Of a stretch of 64,000 nucleotides of DNA, positions 35,919 through 45,017 are shown piece after piece; the stretch's first letter is position 1; the number at the start of each line of letters is the position of its first letter. The notes beneath the pieces are model-generated. The model saw only the letters and a list, made by a program, of their open reading frames with translations, searched no databases and was not told where the DNA came from. The stretch is from the NCBI RefSeq assembly GCF_937958065.1, contig NZ_CALFXI010000109.1, positions 101,302-165,301 on the forward strand, given 5' to 3'. This DNA is from an uncultured Steroidobacter sp. GTDB taxonomy: Bacteria > Pseudomonadota > Gammaproteobacteria > Steroidobacterales > Steroidobacteraceae. The translations under genes were made by a program, and so were the position numbers.

Positions 35919-36782
35919 TTACGCCAGCCGCAGAGCGCGGATCGCGTTCTGTTTCAGGATCAGCTCGTGCACCTCGGGCTTGAAGCCCGCCTCCTTGAAA
36001 TCCTTGATCCAGCGGTCCGGGCTGATCAGCGGATAGTCCGAACCGAACAGCATCTTGGTCTTGAGCTGCGAGTTCGCATACTGCACCAGTTGCGGCGGGA
36101 AATATTTCGGCGACCAGCCCGACAGGTCGATATAGACATTGGGCTTGTGCAGGCACACCGACAGCGCCTCGTCCTGCCACGGCCAGGACGGATGCGCGAT
36201 GATGACGGTCATGTCCGGGAAGTCCGCGGCCACGTCGTCGAGGTGCATGGGATTTGAATATTTCAAGCGCAGACCGCCGCCGCCCGGCATGCCGGTCCCC
36301 ATGCCCGAGTGGCCGCTGTGGAAGATCGCCGGCAGCTTGTGTTCGGCGATGACTTCGTACAGCTGATACGCCAGCCGATCGTTGGGATAGAACCCCTGCA
36401 GGGTCGGATGGAACTTGAAGCCCTTGATGACGCCGTCCTTGATCAGCGCACGCGCCTCGCGCACTCCCATCTTGCCTTTGTGCGGATCGATGCTGGCGAA
36501 CGCCATCATGATGTCGCTGTTGTCGCGCGCCGCGTCCGCCACTTCCTCGTTGGGAATGCGCCTGGCGCCGATCTGGAACTCCGAGTCGACGGTGAACATC
36601 ACCAGGCCGATCTTGCGCTCCCGATAGTACGCGATGGTCTCGTGAATGTTCGGCCGCTTGCCGGCCTTGAAATACCTGGCGGAAGCTTCCTCGAACGGTT
36701 TCCAGGCTTCGTCCGGCTCCTGCCGGCACGAGACTTCGGCGTGCGTGTGCACGTCGATGGCGATCAGCTCGTTGATATTCAT
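35919..36782 (-). CDS. Amidohydrolase-2 family metal-dependent hydrolase/decarboxylase
   Basis: 287 aa from the ATG at 36782. Metal ligands fit the amidohydrolase TIM barrel: DVHTH near the start, then FKFHPTLQGF, FHSGHSG, IIAHPSWPW and the late Asp in LFGSDYP. Members of this group include aromatic-acid decarboxylases and LigJ-type hydratases. Its place between the hydratase/dehydrogenase fusion and the CoA ligase suggests action on a phenylpropanoid intermediate, perhaps a decarboxylase or hydrolase. ATGA overlap with the upstream gene shows cotranscription. Confidence 0.8.
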   Translation of the reverse strand: MNINELIAIDVHTHAEVSCRQEPDEAWKPFEEASARYFKAGKRPNIHETIAYYRERKIGLVMFTVDSEFQIGARRIPNEEVADAARDNSDIMMAFASIDPHKGKMGVREARALIKDGVIKGFKFHPTLQGFYPNDRLAYQLYEVIAEHKLPAIFHSGHSGMGTGMPGGGGLRLKYSNPMHLDDVAADFPDMTVIIAHPSWPWQDEALSVCLHKPNVYIDLSGWSPKYFPPQLVQYANSQLKTKMLFGSDYPLISPDRWIKDFKEAGFKPEVHELILKQNAIRALRLA

Positions 36783-38986
36783 CGCGCGGCCCCCCGCTGC
36801 TGCGCTTCCGCCTTGCGCGATTCCCACTGCGAGATGGTGAGCCCACGCTCCACCAGCTCCACCAGCAGCGGCGCAGGCTGCCAATGCATGGGACCGAAAA
36901 TGTCCTGGTATTTACGCATGCCCGCCAGCAGCACGTCGAGACCGATGGTCTCGGCGTAAAACATCGGCCCGCCACGATAGCGTGGGAAACCGTAGCCGGC
37001 AGCCCAGACCACGTCGATGTCCGACGCTCGCAGCGCCACGCCTTCACCCAGGATGCGCAGACCTTCGTTGAGCAGCGGATACAAGCAACGCTCGATGATC
37101 TCCTCCTGCGTGTGCTGACGCTGCGGCACCTTCAGTTGCCGCGCGCGCTCGGCAATGATCTCGATCGCTTCCGGATCGTCGAAGCGCGCGCGATTGCCCG
37201 GCTCGTAACGGTAATACCCTTTGCCGTTCTTCTGGCCGAGGCGCCCCGCGTCATACAGCGCGAAGTCCGCCTGGTAATAAGCCGGATCCGGCGGGAACTG
37301 CGAGGCATTGGCCTTGTGCACGTTCACGCCGACATCGATGCCCGCCATGTCGAACACAGCGAGAATGCCCATCGCCATGCCCCACTGTTCCAAGGCCGAA
37401 TCGACCTGGCGCGGCGTCGCGCCTTCCAGCACCATGCGCTCGGCTTCGCGGGCATACCCCTCCATCATTCGATTGCCGATGAAGCCATAGCAGACCTTCG
37501 CCAGCACCGGTGTCTTGCGCAGCGGCTTGGCGAGATCCATCACGGTTCGAATCGTCTCGTCCGAGGTCTGGCGGGTGCGCACCACTTCGAGCAGCGGCAT
37601 GACGTTCGCGGGCGAGAAGAAATGCATGCCGATGACATCCTGCGGCCGCCTGGTGACCGCGGCGATCTGCTCGATGTCCAGCGTCGACGTGTTGGTCGCG
37701 AGCACGGCGCCGGGTTTGGCGACCCGGTCCAGCTCGCCGAAGATCTTGCGCTTGAGATCCATGTTTTCGAACACAGCCTCGACGATCACATCCGCGTCCT
37801 GGAGCGCGTCATACGACAGCGAGGTGCCGATCAGCGCCATGCGCCGGGCCTTGTCCTCGGTGCTCAGGCGGCCACGATCGACCATCGATTGATAAGTCTT
37901 GTCGAGAGTCGCCAGGCCCTTGGCCAACGCCTGCTCGTTGGCGTCGAGCAATGTGACTTTGATGCCCGCGTTCGCGAAGCAGATCGCAATGCCTCCGCCC
38001 ATCGTCCCCGCGCCGATGATGCCGGCGCTCTTGACCGGACGCGCCTTCACGCTGTCGGGCAAGCCCGGGATGCGACGCGTCTCGCGCTCGGCGAAGAACA
38101 CGTGGACCGCACCCTTGGACTCGACGCTTTCCTTGCACTCGTTGACGCGTTGAGTCTCGTACTCCAGCCCTTGCTGGAACGGCATCTGCGTCGCCGCCTG
38201 CACGACGTCGACCGCGACCTGAGCAGCATTGCGATTGGGATAGAGCTTACGTGCCTGCGCACGCGCTCGCTCAAACACGTCCTCAGTCGCACTGGCCGCA
38301 GGCACGGTCATCTCACCCGTGCGGCGTGGGCCTTTGCCAGCGGAGATCAACGATCGAAGGTAGGCGATCGCGCCGGACCGCAGGTCCCCTTCGATGATCG
38401 CATCGATGAAGCCGAGGTCCCTGCCCTTGGCGGCATCCACAGGACGCGCGGTCACGATCATTTCGAGCGCCCGCTCCGCGCCGATCAGACGAGGCATGCG
38501 CTGTGTGCCGCCCGCGCCGGGAATGATGCCCAATGTCACTTCCGGCATGCCGAAGCGTGTGCCCGGCGCTGCAACCCGGTAATGACAGGCGAGCGCGATC
38601 TCCAAACCACCGCCCATGACGGTGCCGTGCATGGCCGCGACCACCGGGACGTTCAATGCTTCGTAGCCGTTGAAGAGCTCCCGGTATTCCTGTTCCTTCG
38701 GCGGCCCGCTGAACTCGCCGATGTCGGCACCGGAAAAGAACGTGCTGCCCTCACACAGCAGCAGCACGCCGCGCACTTCGTTGCTGGCCTGGATCTGCTG
38801 CAGGGCCTGTTTCAGACCCGTACGGACCTCCGCCGTGATGGTGTTGACCGGCGGATGACTGACGATGACTAGCGCAAGCTCGCCGTCGCGCTCGAGGCGC
38901 GCGACGCTGGACGATGACACGGTGGAACCCCCTGAATTCGACTGGCTGGTGGCCGCTGCAGGGGATTTCGCCTGCATCAGGGTCAT
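36779..38986 (-). CDS. Bifunctional enoyl-CoA hydratase / 3-hydroxyacyl-CoA dehydrogenase (FadB/FadJ-like)
   Basis: 735 aa from the ATG at 38986; 38977 is an alternative and neither has a strong ribosome site. The N-terminal crotonase domain has FFSGADIGEF, AAMHGTVMGGGLEIALACHYRV and PEVTLGIIPGAGGTQ. The dehydrogenase begins SAGIIGAGTMGGGIAICFANAG and ends with the C-terminal repeat carrying GPMFYAE. This gives hydration and oxidation of an enoyl-CoA, followed by a thiolase not seen here. In this operon the likely substrate is coumaroyl- or feruloyl-CoA. It is the first gene of the minus-strand operon and is divergent from the LysR gene at 39026. Confidence 0.92.
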   Translation of the reverse strand: MTLMQAKSPAAATSQSNSGGSTVSSSSVARLERDGELALVIVSHPPVNTITAEVRTGLKQALQQIQASNEVRGVLLLCEGSTFFSGADIGEFSGPPKEQEYRELFNGYEALNVPVVAAMHGTVMGGGLEIALACHYRVAAPGTRFGMPEVTLGIIPGAGGTQRMPRLIGAERALEMIVTARPVDAAKGRDLGFIDAIIEGDLRSGAIAYLRSLISAGKGPRRTGEMTVPAASATEDVFERARAQARKLYPNRNAAQVAVDVVQAATQMPFQQGLEYETQRVNECKESVESKGAVHVFFAERETRRIPGLPDSVKARPVKSAGIIGAGTMGGGIAICFANAGIKVTLLDANEQALAKGLATLDKTYQSMVDRGRLSTEDKARRMALIGTSLSYDALQDADVIVEAVFENMDLKRKIFGELDRVAKPGAVLATNTSTLDIEQIAAVTRRPQDVIGMHFFSPANVMPLLEVVRTRQTSDETIRTVMDLAKPLRKTPVLAKVCYGFIGNRMMEGYAREAERMVLEGATPRQVDSALEQWGMAMGILAVFDMAGIDVGVNVHKANASQFPPDPAYYQADFALYDAGRLGQKNGKGYYRYEPGNRARFDDPEAIEIIAERARQLKVPQRQHTQEEIIERCLYPLLNEGLRILGEGVALRASDIDVVWAAGYGFPRYRGGPMFYAETIGLDVLLAGMRKYQDIFGPMHWQPAPLLVELVERGLTISQWESRKAEAQQRGAAR

Positions 38987-39025
38987 TTGGAAAGAGCGGT
39001 AACAGGTATATAAGATATAAGCACC

Positions 39026-39991
39026 ATGGATATCGCCGATGTCGATCTGAACCTGCTCGTGGTCTTCGACGCCCTGCTGCGCCATCGCAGCGTGAGCGGC
39101 GCCGCGCGGGCCCTGAAAATGAGCCAGCCGGCGACCAGTTTCGCGTTGAATCGGCTGAGAAAAATGTTTGGTGAGCCGCTGTTCGTGCGCACCTCGCGGG
39201 GCATTCACCCCACGCCCTACGCCGAGAGCATGAGCGCGCCGCTGGAAGCCATCCTGGAGCGGATCCGGACCGACCTGCTGCAACAGCCGACCTTCGATCC
39301 GTCGACCGAGCAGCGTTCTGTCACGTTCAACATGCAGGATATCGGCGAGCTGGTGTTCCTGCCGCGCATCCTGGCCCGCCTGAACAAGCTCGCGCCGGGG
39401 CTGCAGCTGCGCACGGTGAACCTGCCGGCGCCGTTATTGGAGCCGGCGTTGCGCTCGGGGGAAGTGGATATCGCGCTTGGACATTTCCCCGACCTGGACA
39501 GCGCGTCGCTGTTTCAGCAGCGGCTGTTCTCGCACTCGTTCGTGTGCATCGTGCGAGCCGACCATCCGACCATCAAGGACGAGATGACGCGCCGTCAGTT
39601 TCTCGACGGGCTGCACGCGGTCGTGCATCCGGCCGGACACATGAACGATTCGCTGGAGGCGGAGCTGCAGGCGCAGGGCCTGACCCGGAAGATTTCGGTG
39701 CGCATCGAGCACTTCCTGGCCGTGCCCACCATCCTGATGCAGTCCAATCTGATCTTCACGGTGCCCTATGCGATCGGCGAGGGCCTGGCGAAACTGGCGG
39801 ACATCAAGCTGGTGAAGCCGCCATTCAAAGCCAAGCCACGCATCATTCGCCAGCATTGGCACGCACGCTTGCAGCGGGACGCCGCCAATCGCTGGCTCCG
39901 CTCGGTGGTCGCGGACCTGTTCATGGACCCGACTACAGCGGCAGGCCGACGTAGTTCTCGGCCAAGGTCCGCTGAGCGGCGTCCGACCTGA
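39026..39991 (+). CDS. LysR-family transcriptional regulator
   Basis: 321 aa. The winged helix (DLNLLVVFDALLRHRSVSGAARALKMSQPATSFALNRL, abbreviated) and effector domain (RSVTFNMQDIGELVFLPRILARL) resemble NodD/NahR-type regulators, which respond to aromatics. It is divergent from the fadB-like operon across only 39 bases, which contain the AT-rich TATATAAGATATAAG, so it likely controls that operon. Its 3' end overlaps the convergent pobA gene by 59 bases, and its last ~15 residues are therefore poorly conserved. Confidence 0.88.
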   Translation: MDIADVDLNLLVVFDALLRHRSVSGAARALKMSQPATSFALNRLRKMFGEPLFVRTSRGIHPTPYAESMSAPLEAILERIRTDLLQQPTFDPSTEQRSVTFNMQDIGELVFLPRILARLNKLAPGLQLRTVNLPAPLLEPALRSGEVDIALGHFPDLDSASLFQQRLFSHSFVCIVRADHPTIKDEMTRRQFLDGLHAVVHPAGHMNDSLEAELQAQGLTRKISVRIEHFLAVPTILMQSNLIFTVPYAIGEGLAKLADIKLVKPPFKAKPRIIRQHWHARLQRDAANRWLRSVVADLFMDPTTAAGRRSSRPRSAERRPT

Positions 39992-41102
39992 ACAGATAAT
40001 CCAGCTCGCTGCCGCGAATCCGGCCGAAGAACGGATCTTCGCCCGGGAATCGATGCAGCAGCGAAGTCATCCACCAGCTGAAACGCACCGCCTGCCACAC
40101 CCGGCGCAGTGCGCGGCCCGAGTATTGCTCCAACGCCGCACGCGAATCGTTCCTGTAATAGTCTCGCAGCGCTTCATACAGATAGAACACGTCGCTGGCG
40201 GCAAGATTCAAGCCCTTCGCGCCGGTCGGCGGCACGATGTGGGCGGCGTCGCCGGCAAGGAACAACTGGCCGTAGCGCATCGGCTCGGCCACGAAGCTGC
40301 GCAGCGGCGCAATGCTCTTTTCGATCGACGGCCCGGTGGTCATGCGCGCGGCGACATCGTCACCCACGCGGCGCTTGAACTCGGCCCAGAACTGCTCGTC
40401 GCTCCAGTTCTCCACCTTGTCGTCCAGCGAGCACTGCACGTAACAACGCACGCGCGTCTCCGAGCGCATGCTTGCCAGCGCGAAGCCTCGCTCCGAGTCT
40501 GCATAGATCAATTCATCCCAGGCGGGCGGCACGTCCGCCAGCACGCCGAGCCAGCCGAATGGATAGATGCGCTCGAATACCGACAGCGCCTCGGCGGGAA
40601 TGGAACGTCGGCTGACGCCGTGATAGCCATCGCAGCCGGCGATGAAATCGCAGTCCAGGCGCTGCTTTACGCCCTGGTGAACAAACGTCACCCAGGGTCG
40701 TGCGCCGGTGATGTCGTGCAACTCGACTGATTCGGCTTCGTAGATGGAGGGTGCACCACAAGCGGCGCGCGCTTCCATCAGATCGCGTGTCACTTCGGTC
40801 TGGCCGTAAACCGTAACAACTTTGCCGACGAGCTCTTTGAAGGCGATGCGGTGACGATGGCCGCTCGCGCCGATCTCGACGCCATCGTGAATCAGCGCCT
40901 GCGAATGCAATCGCTGCCCCACCCCCGCGAGCTCCAGAATATCGACCGTGCCCTGCTCCAGCACGCCGGCCCGGATGCGGCGCAATACATAGTCCGGAGT
41001 GCGCTGTTCGAGAACGACGGCATCGATGCCGGCCTTGTACAGGAGCTGAGCGAGCAACAATCCCGCCGGTCCCGCGCCAATGATCGCAACTTGTGCCCGC
41101 AA
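39933..41102 (-). CDS. pobA: 4-hydroxybenzoate 3-monooxygenase
   Basis: 389 aa, close to the 394 of Pseudomonas PobA. FAD and NADPH motifs are clear: VAIIGAGPAGLLLAQLL at the N-terminus, DFIAGCDGYHGVSRR, and FLAGDAAHIVPPTGAKGLNLA. The start is TTG at 41102: GGGGGA lies six bases upstream and the protein then begins MRAQVAIIGAG as in other PobA proteins. It hydroxylates 4-hydroxybenzoate to protocatechuate using NADPH and O2, feeding the lig operon. It is divergent from an AraC-type regulator, a usual arrangement for pobA. Confidence 0.95.
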   Translation of the reverse strand: MRAQVAIIGAGPAGLLLAQLLYKAGIDAVVLEQRTPDYVLRRIRAGVLEQGTVDILELAGVGQRLHSQALIHDGVEIGASGHRHRIAFKELVGKVVTVYGQTEVTRDLMEARAACGAPSIYEAESVELHDITGARPWVTFVHQGVKQRLDCDFIAGCDGYHGVSRRSIPAEALSVFERIYPFGWLGVLADVPPAWDELIYADSERGFALASMRSETRVRCYVQCSLDDKVENWSDEQFWAEFKRRVGDDVAARMTTGPSIEKSIAPLRSFVAEPMRYGQLFLAGDAAHIVPPTGAKGLNLAASDVFYLYEALRDYYRNDSRAALEQYSGRALRRVWQAVRFSWWMTSLLHRFPGEDPFFGRIRGSELDYLFRSDAAQRTLAENYVGLPL

Positions 41103-41120
41103 CTCTCGTCCCCCTTTCCA

Positions 41121-41140
41121 GCGCGGACAAGATGCCGCGC
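41121..41140. promoter_or_regulatory. Candidate AraC-regulator site in the pobA divergent promoter
   Basis: GCGCGG and CCGCGC form perfect six-base arms with an eight-base spacer in the 55-base gap between pobA and the AraC-type gene. The site would act on both genes. It is only one copy and the region is GC-rich, so it may be chance. Confidence 0.3.
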
Positions 41141-41157
41141 CGGCCGGTCGGGTGACG

Positions 41158-42141
41158 ATGGAGAAAAAACACGACTTGTTGGATATTTCCCAACCACCCC
41201 GCGCCAGTGCGCGGTACGATGGTGTTGGCTCGATCTGGGAGCGCAGTGTGGCGCGACGTGGCATCCCCCAATATTTCCTGTACGGCGAGGCGACTCACGA
41301 CGTCGACGAGCGCTTTCTGCACATCGAATCCATCGCCGAGCGCAGCCGCCTGCACGATTGGAAGATCAGCCCGCACGCCCACCAGGACTTGCACCATTTC
41401 CTGCTCGTCACTCGCGGCGGCGGCTTGTTCCACGCCGAGGGCGAGACGAATTCGTTCAATCACGCCGTGCTGATCTCGGTGCCGCTGGCCTGCGTGCACG
41501 GCTTTGATTTCAAGCCCGGTACCGATGGCTGGATCCTCACCGCCTCCGGCGCGCTGATCGAGCGTATCGCTCATGACAATGCCGAGTTGCGCCCGGTGCT
41601 GTCGGAGGCGAACGCGATGTCACTGCCGGCGGATGTCAGCGCGGCGATGGTTGCGAAGTTCGAAGCGCTGATGCTGGAGTTTCGCAGCAATTTGCCAGGT
41701 CGGCGCACGGCCGCGGAGGCGTTGTTGATCGGCATCCTGGTGACGGCGCTGCGCCGTAAACTGGAATTGCTGCCGAACCAGCAGAGCCGGACGGGTGCGG
41801 ACTCCGTGCTTGCTTCGAAATATCGAGGGCTGGTCGAGGAGAACTTCCGGACGACGCTCAAGGTCGCCGACTATGCCAGGCGCCTGTGCGTCAGCTCGGA
41901 GCGCCTGAGACAAGCCTGCGTGCGAAGTACGGCCAGCTCGCCGCTCGCGTTGCTCAACGCGCGCCGCTTGTTGGAGGCGAAGCGCTCGCTGCTCTATACC
42001 GGAATGAGCGTCGCGTTGATCGCCGAAGCGTGCGGCTTTCCGGACCCGGCCTACTTCTCGCGTTTCTTCACGCAGCGAACCGGCATGTCGCCGATGGCTT
42101 ATCGGACGAAGCAAGCGCGGTCTCGCTCGCGAGAGAGCTGA
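41158..42141 (+). CDS. AraC-family regulator, probable pobA activator
   Basis: 327 aa from the ATG at 41158; an in-frame GTG two codons upstream is possible. The N-terminal cupin domain (SPHAHQDLHHFLLVTRGGGLFHAEGE, abbreviated) carries the effector pocket. The C-terminal double helix-turn-helix includes VADYARRLCVSSERLRQACVRS and the last-helix signature AEACGFPDPAYFSRFFTQRTGMSP. AraC regulators of pobA (PobR/PobC type) sense 4-hydroxybenzoate. Its divergent position beside pobA supports that role. The specific name is not assigned. Confidence 0.88.
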   Translation: MEKKHDLLDISQPPRASARYDGVGSIWERSVARRGIPQYFLYGEATHDVDERFLHIESIAERSRLHDWKISPHAHQDLHHFLLVTRGGGLFHAEGETNSFNHAVLISVPLACVHGFDFKPGTDGWILTASGALIERIAHDNAELRPVLSEANAMSLPADVSAAMVAKFEALMLEFRSNLPGRRTAAEALLIGILVTALRRKLELLPNQQSRTGADSVLASKYRGLVEENFRTTLKVADYARRLCVSSERLRQACVRSTASSPLALLNARRLLEAKRSLLYTGMSVALIAEACGFPDPAYFSRFFTQRTGMSPMAYRTKQARSRSRES

Positions 42142-42143
42142 GC

Positions 42144-43142
42144 TCAGCCAGCGTTCGGCGTCGTTTCCGTGTCGATCTCCGTCAGCGTCTCGGCTGGATA
42201 GCGCGGCCCGCTGACCGTCTCCGCATTGATGAGGCGCTCCAGCGTCTCGATCGTTGCCGCTGACAATCGAACCTTGGACGCGGCCACATCTTCTTCGAGA
42301 TGGGCAATCGACGTCGTCCCGACGATCGGCAGGACGAAGGGCGCCTTCGCCAGCAACCACGCGATCGCGAGCTGCGCGGGCGTGCAGCCTGCCTCCCAGG
42401 CCACGCGATTGAATTGATCGAGCAGGCGGCGATTGCGGCCGAAATGCGGCGGATTGAAGCGCGGCATGCCGCGCCGAATGTCCTTCTCCACGAGCTCCCT
42501 AGGATCGGCGATGCCGTTCGCCAGAAACCCGCGCCCCAACGGCGAGAATGCAACGAGCGCGACGCCGAGCTGGCGACACGCGTCCAACAAGGCGATCTCG
42601 GGGTTCCGTGTCCACAAGGAATATTCGCTCTGCACCGCCGCGATCGGATGCACGGCGTGGGCTTTGCGAAGCGTTTGGGCAGAGACTTCGGACAAGCCGA
42701 TGGTGCGAATGAGACCTTCACGCACCAGGTCAGCCAGCGCGCCGACACTCTCCTCCACTGGCACTTGCTTGTCCCAGCGGTGCAGGTAATAGAGATCGAT
42801 CACATCGGTGCGCAGACGCCGCAGGGATTCCTTGCAGGTCCGGCGCAACATCTCCGGCCGCCCGTCGATGACCCGCTTGCCATCGACGCCCGTCATTCCG
42901 CACTTGCTGGCGAGAAAGAAACGGTTGCGGAACGGTTGCAAGGTCTCCCCGACCAGCGCTTCGTTGCGGCCAAAGCCGTACAAAGCCGCCGTATCGAAGT
43001 GATCGATACCGAGATCGAGCGCAGCGTGCAGCAACGCCTTGGCCGCTGCCGGCTCGGGCGGCGCGCCATACGCGTGACTCAGGTTCATGCACCCCAGGCC
43101 GATTTCGGCGACGGTGTGGCTGGCAAGTTTTCGCTGGTTCAT
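42144..43142 (-). CDS. Aldo/keto reductase
   Basis: 332 aa. The catalytic tetrad is present: Asp and Tyr in DTAALYG, Lys in FLASKCG, His in LYYLHRWD. The coenzyme segment near FSPLGRG and the late PIVGTTSIAHLEEDV are typical. The family reduces carbonyls with NADPH. It lies downstream of ligC on the same strand, separated by 73 bases that contain a short hairpin, so it may be the last gene of the operon or separate. No substrate can be named. Confidence 0.88.
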   Translation of the reverse strand: MNQRKLASHTVAEIGLGCMNLSHAYGAPPEPAAAKALLHAALDLGIDHFDTAALYGFGRNEALVGETLQPFRNRFFLASKCGMTGVDGKRVIDGRPEMLRRTCKESLRRLRTDVIDLYYLHRWDKQVPVEESVGALADLVREGLIRTIGLSEVSAQTLRKAHAVHPIAAVQSEYSLWTRNPEIALLDACRQLGVALVAFSPLGRGFLANGIADPRELVEKDIRRGMPRFNPPHFGRNRRLLDQFNRVAWEAGCTPAQLAIAWLLAKAPFVLPIVGTTSIAHLEEDVAASKVRLSAATIETLERLINAETVSGPRYPAETLTEIDTETTPNAG

Positions 43143-43167
43143 ACGATCAACCCATAGGAACGCAAGG

Positions 43168-43184
43168 GCCGACGCGCTGTCGGC
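43168..43184. other. Short hairpin between ligC and the aldo/keto reductase gene
   Basis: GCCGAC-GCGCT-GTCGGC can form a perfect six-base stem with a five-base loop in the 73-base gap after ligC. There is no T-tract after it on the minus strand, so it is not a convincing intrinsic terminator. It may be an attenuator or chance. Confidence 0.25.
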
Positions 43185-43215
43185 ACGTCAGAGGTCACCT
43201 CGGGCGGCGCGATCC

Positions 43216-44175
43216 TTATCCCTGCGCGTTCAACTGCTGCTCCAAGTCATGCAGCGTGCGGTAGCACCCCAGCACCTGGTGCACGCTCGAATTCGGCTCC
43301 CTGCCTTCGCGAATCGCCGCGAAGAACTCGCGATCCTGCAGCTCGATGCCGTTCATGGACACATCGACCTGCGACACATCGATCTTCTCCTCCCGGCCAT
43401 TCACCAGATCGTCGTACCGGGCGATGTAAGTCCCGTGGTCGCAGATGTAACGGAAGAACGTGCCCAGCGGTCCGTCGTTGTTGAAGGACAGCGACAACGT
43501 ACAGATCGCCCCGGACTTCGTCTTCATCTGAATCGACATGTCCATGGCGATGCCCAGCTGCGGATGCTTCGGCCCCTGAATCGCGTGCGCAATCGTGACC
43601 TCTTCCCCGGTCTGATACCGGAACAGATCCACCGTATGCGCGGCGTGGTGCCACAGCAGGTGATCCGTCCACGACCGCGGCTGCCCCAACGCATTCGTGT
43701 TGGTGCGACGGAAGAAGTAGGTCTGCACATCCATCTGCTGAATCTTCAGCTCGCCCGCTCGCAGCCGCTTGTGCAGCCACTGATGCGATGGGTTGAAGCG
43801 CCGGGTATGGCCGACCATGCACACCCGGCCCGTCTGTTTCTGCATGTCGGCCACGGCCTGCGCATCGTCCCAGCTGTCCGCCAGCGGAATTTCCACTTGC
43901 ACGTGCTTGCCCGCTTTCATGCACGCGAGTGCCTGCGCCGCGTGCATCTGCGTCGGCGTACACAGGATCACGGCGTCGACATCCGGCCGCGCCAGGCTTT
44001 CCGACAGCTCCGTCGTCACGTGCCCGATCGAAAACTTTTTGGCGGCCTCCTGGGTCTTGTCCAGCTCGCGCCCCACCAGCGACGTGACCTGCACGTCCGC
44101 AATGTTTCGAAGGCCTTCGAGGTGTTTGACGCCGAACGCGCCGGCGCCCGCGAGCGCGACTTTGATGGTGCTCAT
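43216..44175 (-). CDS. ligC: 4-carboxy-2-hydroxymuconate-6-semialdehyde dehydrogenase
   Basis: 319 aa, near the 315 of known LigC, from the ATG at 44175 (ATGA overlap with ligB). A Gfo/Idh/MocA Rossmann start (KVALAGAGAFGVKHLEGL) is followed by VEIPLADSW, GHTRRFNPSHQW and LLWHHAAHTVDLFRYQTG, which are LigC-like. It oxidises the ring-cleavage semialdehyde, in its hemiacetal form, to 2-pyrone-4,6-dicarboxylate with NAD(P). It lies directly downstream of ligAB in the operon. Confidence 0.92.
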   Translation of the reverse strand: MSTIKVALAGAGAFGVKHLEGLRNIADVQVTSLVGRELDKTQEAAKKFSIGHVTTELSESLARPDVDAVILCTPTQMHAAQALACMKAGKHVQVEIPLADSWDDAQAVADMQKQTGRVCMVGHTRRFNPSHQWLHKRLRAGELKIQQMDVQTYFFRRTNTNALGQPRSWTDHLLWHHAAHTVDLFRYQTGEEVTIAHAIQGPKHPQLGIAMDMSIQMKTKSGAICTLSLSFNNDGPLGTFFRYICDHGTYIARYDDLVNGREEKIDVSQVDVSMNGIELQDREFFAAIREGREPNSSVHQVLGCYRTLHDLEQQLNAQG

Positions 44176-45017
44176 TGCGAGTTCTCCAGAATCAGGTGAC
44201 CCACGGCCGTGTTGCTGGCCGGCACGTGGTAGAAGCGGTGCGCCACTCGCGGTGGCCGGTCGCTCATCGCGCCTCGGGCGATCAGCCACATCACCAGCTC
44301 GATGCCTTCGGAGCCCGCCTCCTGCACGTACTCCAGGTGCGGCACCTCGGCGAGCCTGTCGGGCTCGGCGATCAAACGATCGAGGAATCGATTGTCCCAC
44401 TCACGATTGATCAGACCCGCGCGGGGACCTTGCAACTGATGGCTCATGCCGCCGGTGCCCCAGATCTGCACGTTGAGCGGCTCGTCATAGAGCTCGACCG
44501 CCTTGCGAATCGCCCGGCCCAGATTGAAACAACGACGCCCCGAGGGCACCGGGTACTGCACCACATTGACCGCGAACGGAATGACGGCACACGGCCACTG
44601 AGCAACCTGTCCGCACAGCAGCGACAGCGGCACGGTCAAGCCATGATCGACATCCATGCGATTGACGATGGTCAGATCGAAATCGTCCTGGATCACCGAC
44701 TGTGCGATATGCGCCGCAAGCTCCGGATGACCTTTGACCACCGGCACGGGCCGCGGCCCCCAGCCTTCGTCGGCCGGCTTGAACTCGGCCGCGCAGCCGA
44801 TCGCGAAGGTCGGAATCATGTCCAGGCTGAACGCGCTCGCGTGATCGTTGTAGACCAGGAAGATCACATCCGGCTGATGAGCCTTGAACCACGCCTGGGA
44901 CGGCTCGTACCCGGCGAACAAAGGCTTCCAGTAGTCCTCGCCGCTCTTTCCCAAGTCGAGGGCCGCGCCGATGGCCGGCACGTGCGAGGTATAGACACTG
45001 GCAGTGATCGTGGCCAT
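44172..45017 (-). CDS. ligB: Protocatechuate 4,5-dioxygenase, beta subunit
   Basis: 281 aa from the ATG at 45017. Iron ligands known from LigB are visible: His12 in YTSHVPAIG, His59 in YNDHASAF and a late Glu in SEGIELVMW. The proposed catalytic His is in GTGGMSHQL. It is the catalytic Fe(II) subunit for extradiol cleavage of protocatechuate between C4 and C5. Its start overlaps the ligA stop by one base (TGATG), so A and B are translated together. Confidence 0.95.
   Translation of the reverse strand: MATITASVYTSHVPAIGAALDLGKSGEDYWKPLFAGYEPSQAWFKAHQPDVIFLVYNDHASAFSLDMIPTFAIGCAAEFKPADEGWGPRPVPVVKGHPELAAHIAQSVIQDDFDLTIVNRMDVDHGLTVPLSLLCGQVAQWPCAVIPFAVNVVQYPVPSGRRCFNLGRAIRKAVELYDEPLNVQIWGTGGMSHQLQGPRAGLINREWDNRFLDRLIAEPDRLAEVPHLEYVQEAGSEGIELVMWLIARGAMSDRPPRVAHRFYHVPASNTAVGHLILENSQ

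Noticed and set aside
35905..37047. N-terminal extension of the feruloyl-CoA-synthetase-like protein to 997 aa
   Set aside because: The extra part is out of frame with the amidohydrolase and hydratase genes it overlaps and is Arg-rich; the real start is the GTG at 35904.
43168..43184. Intrinsic terminator after ligC
   Set aside because: A good stem but no following T-run on the minus strand; listed only as a hairpin.
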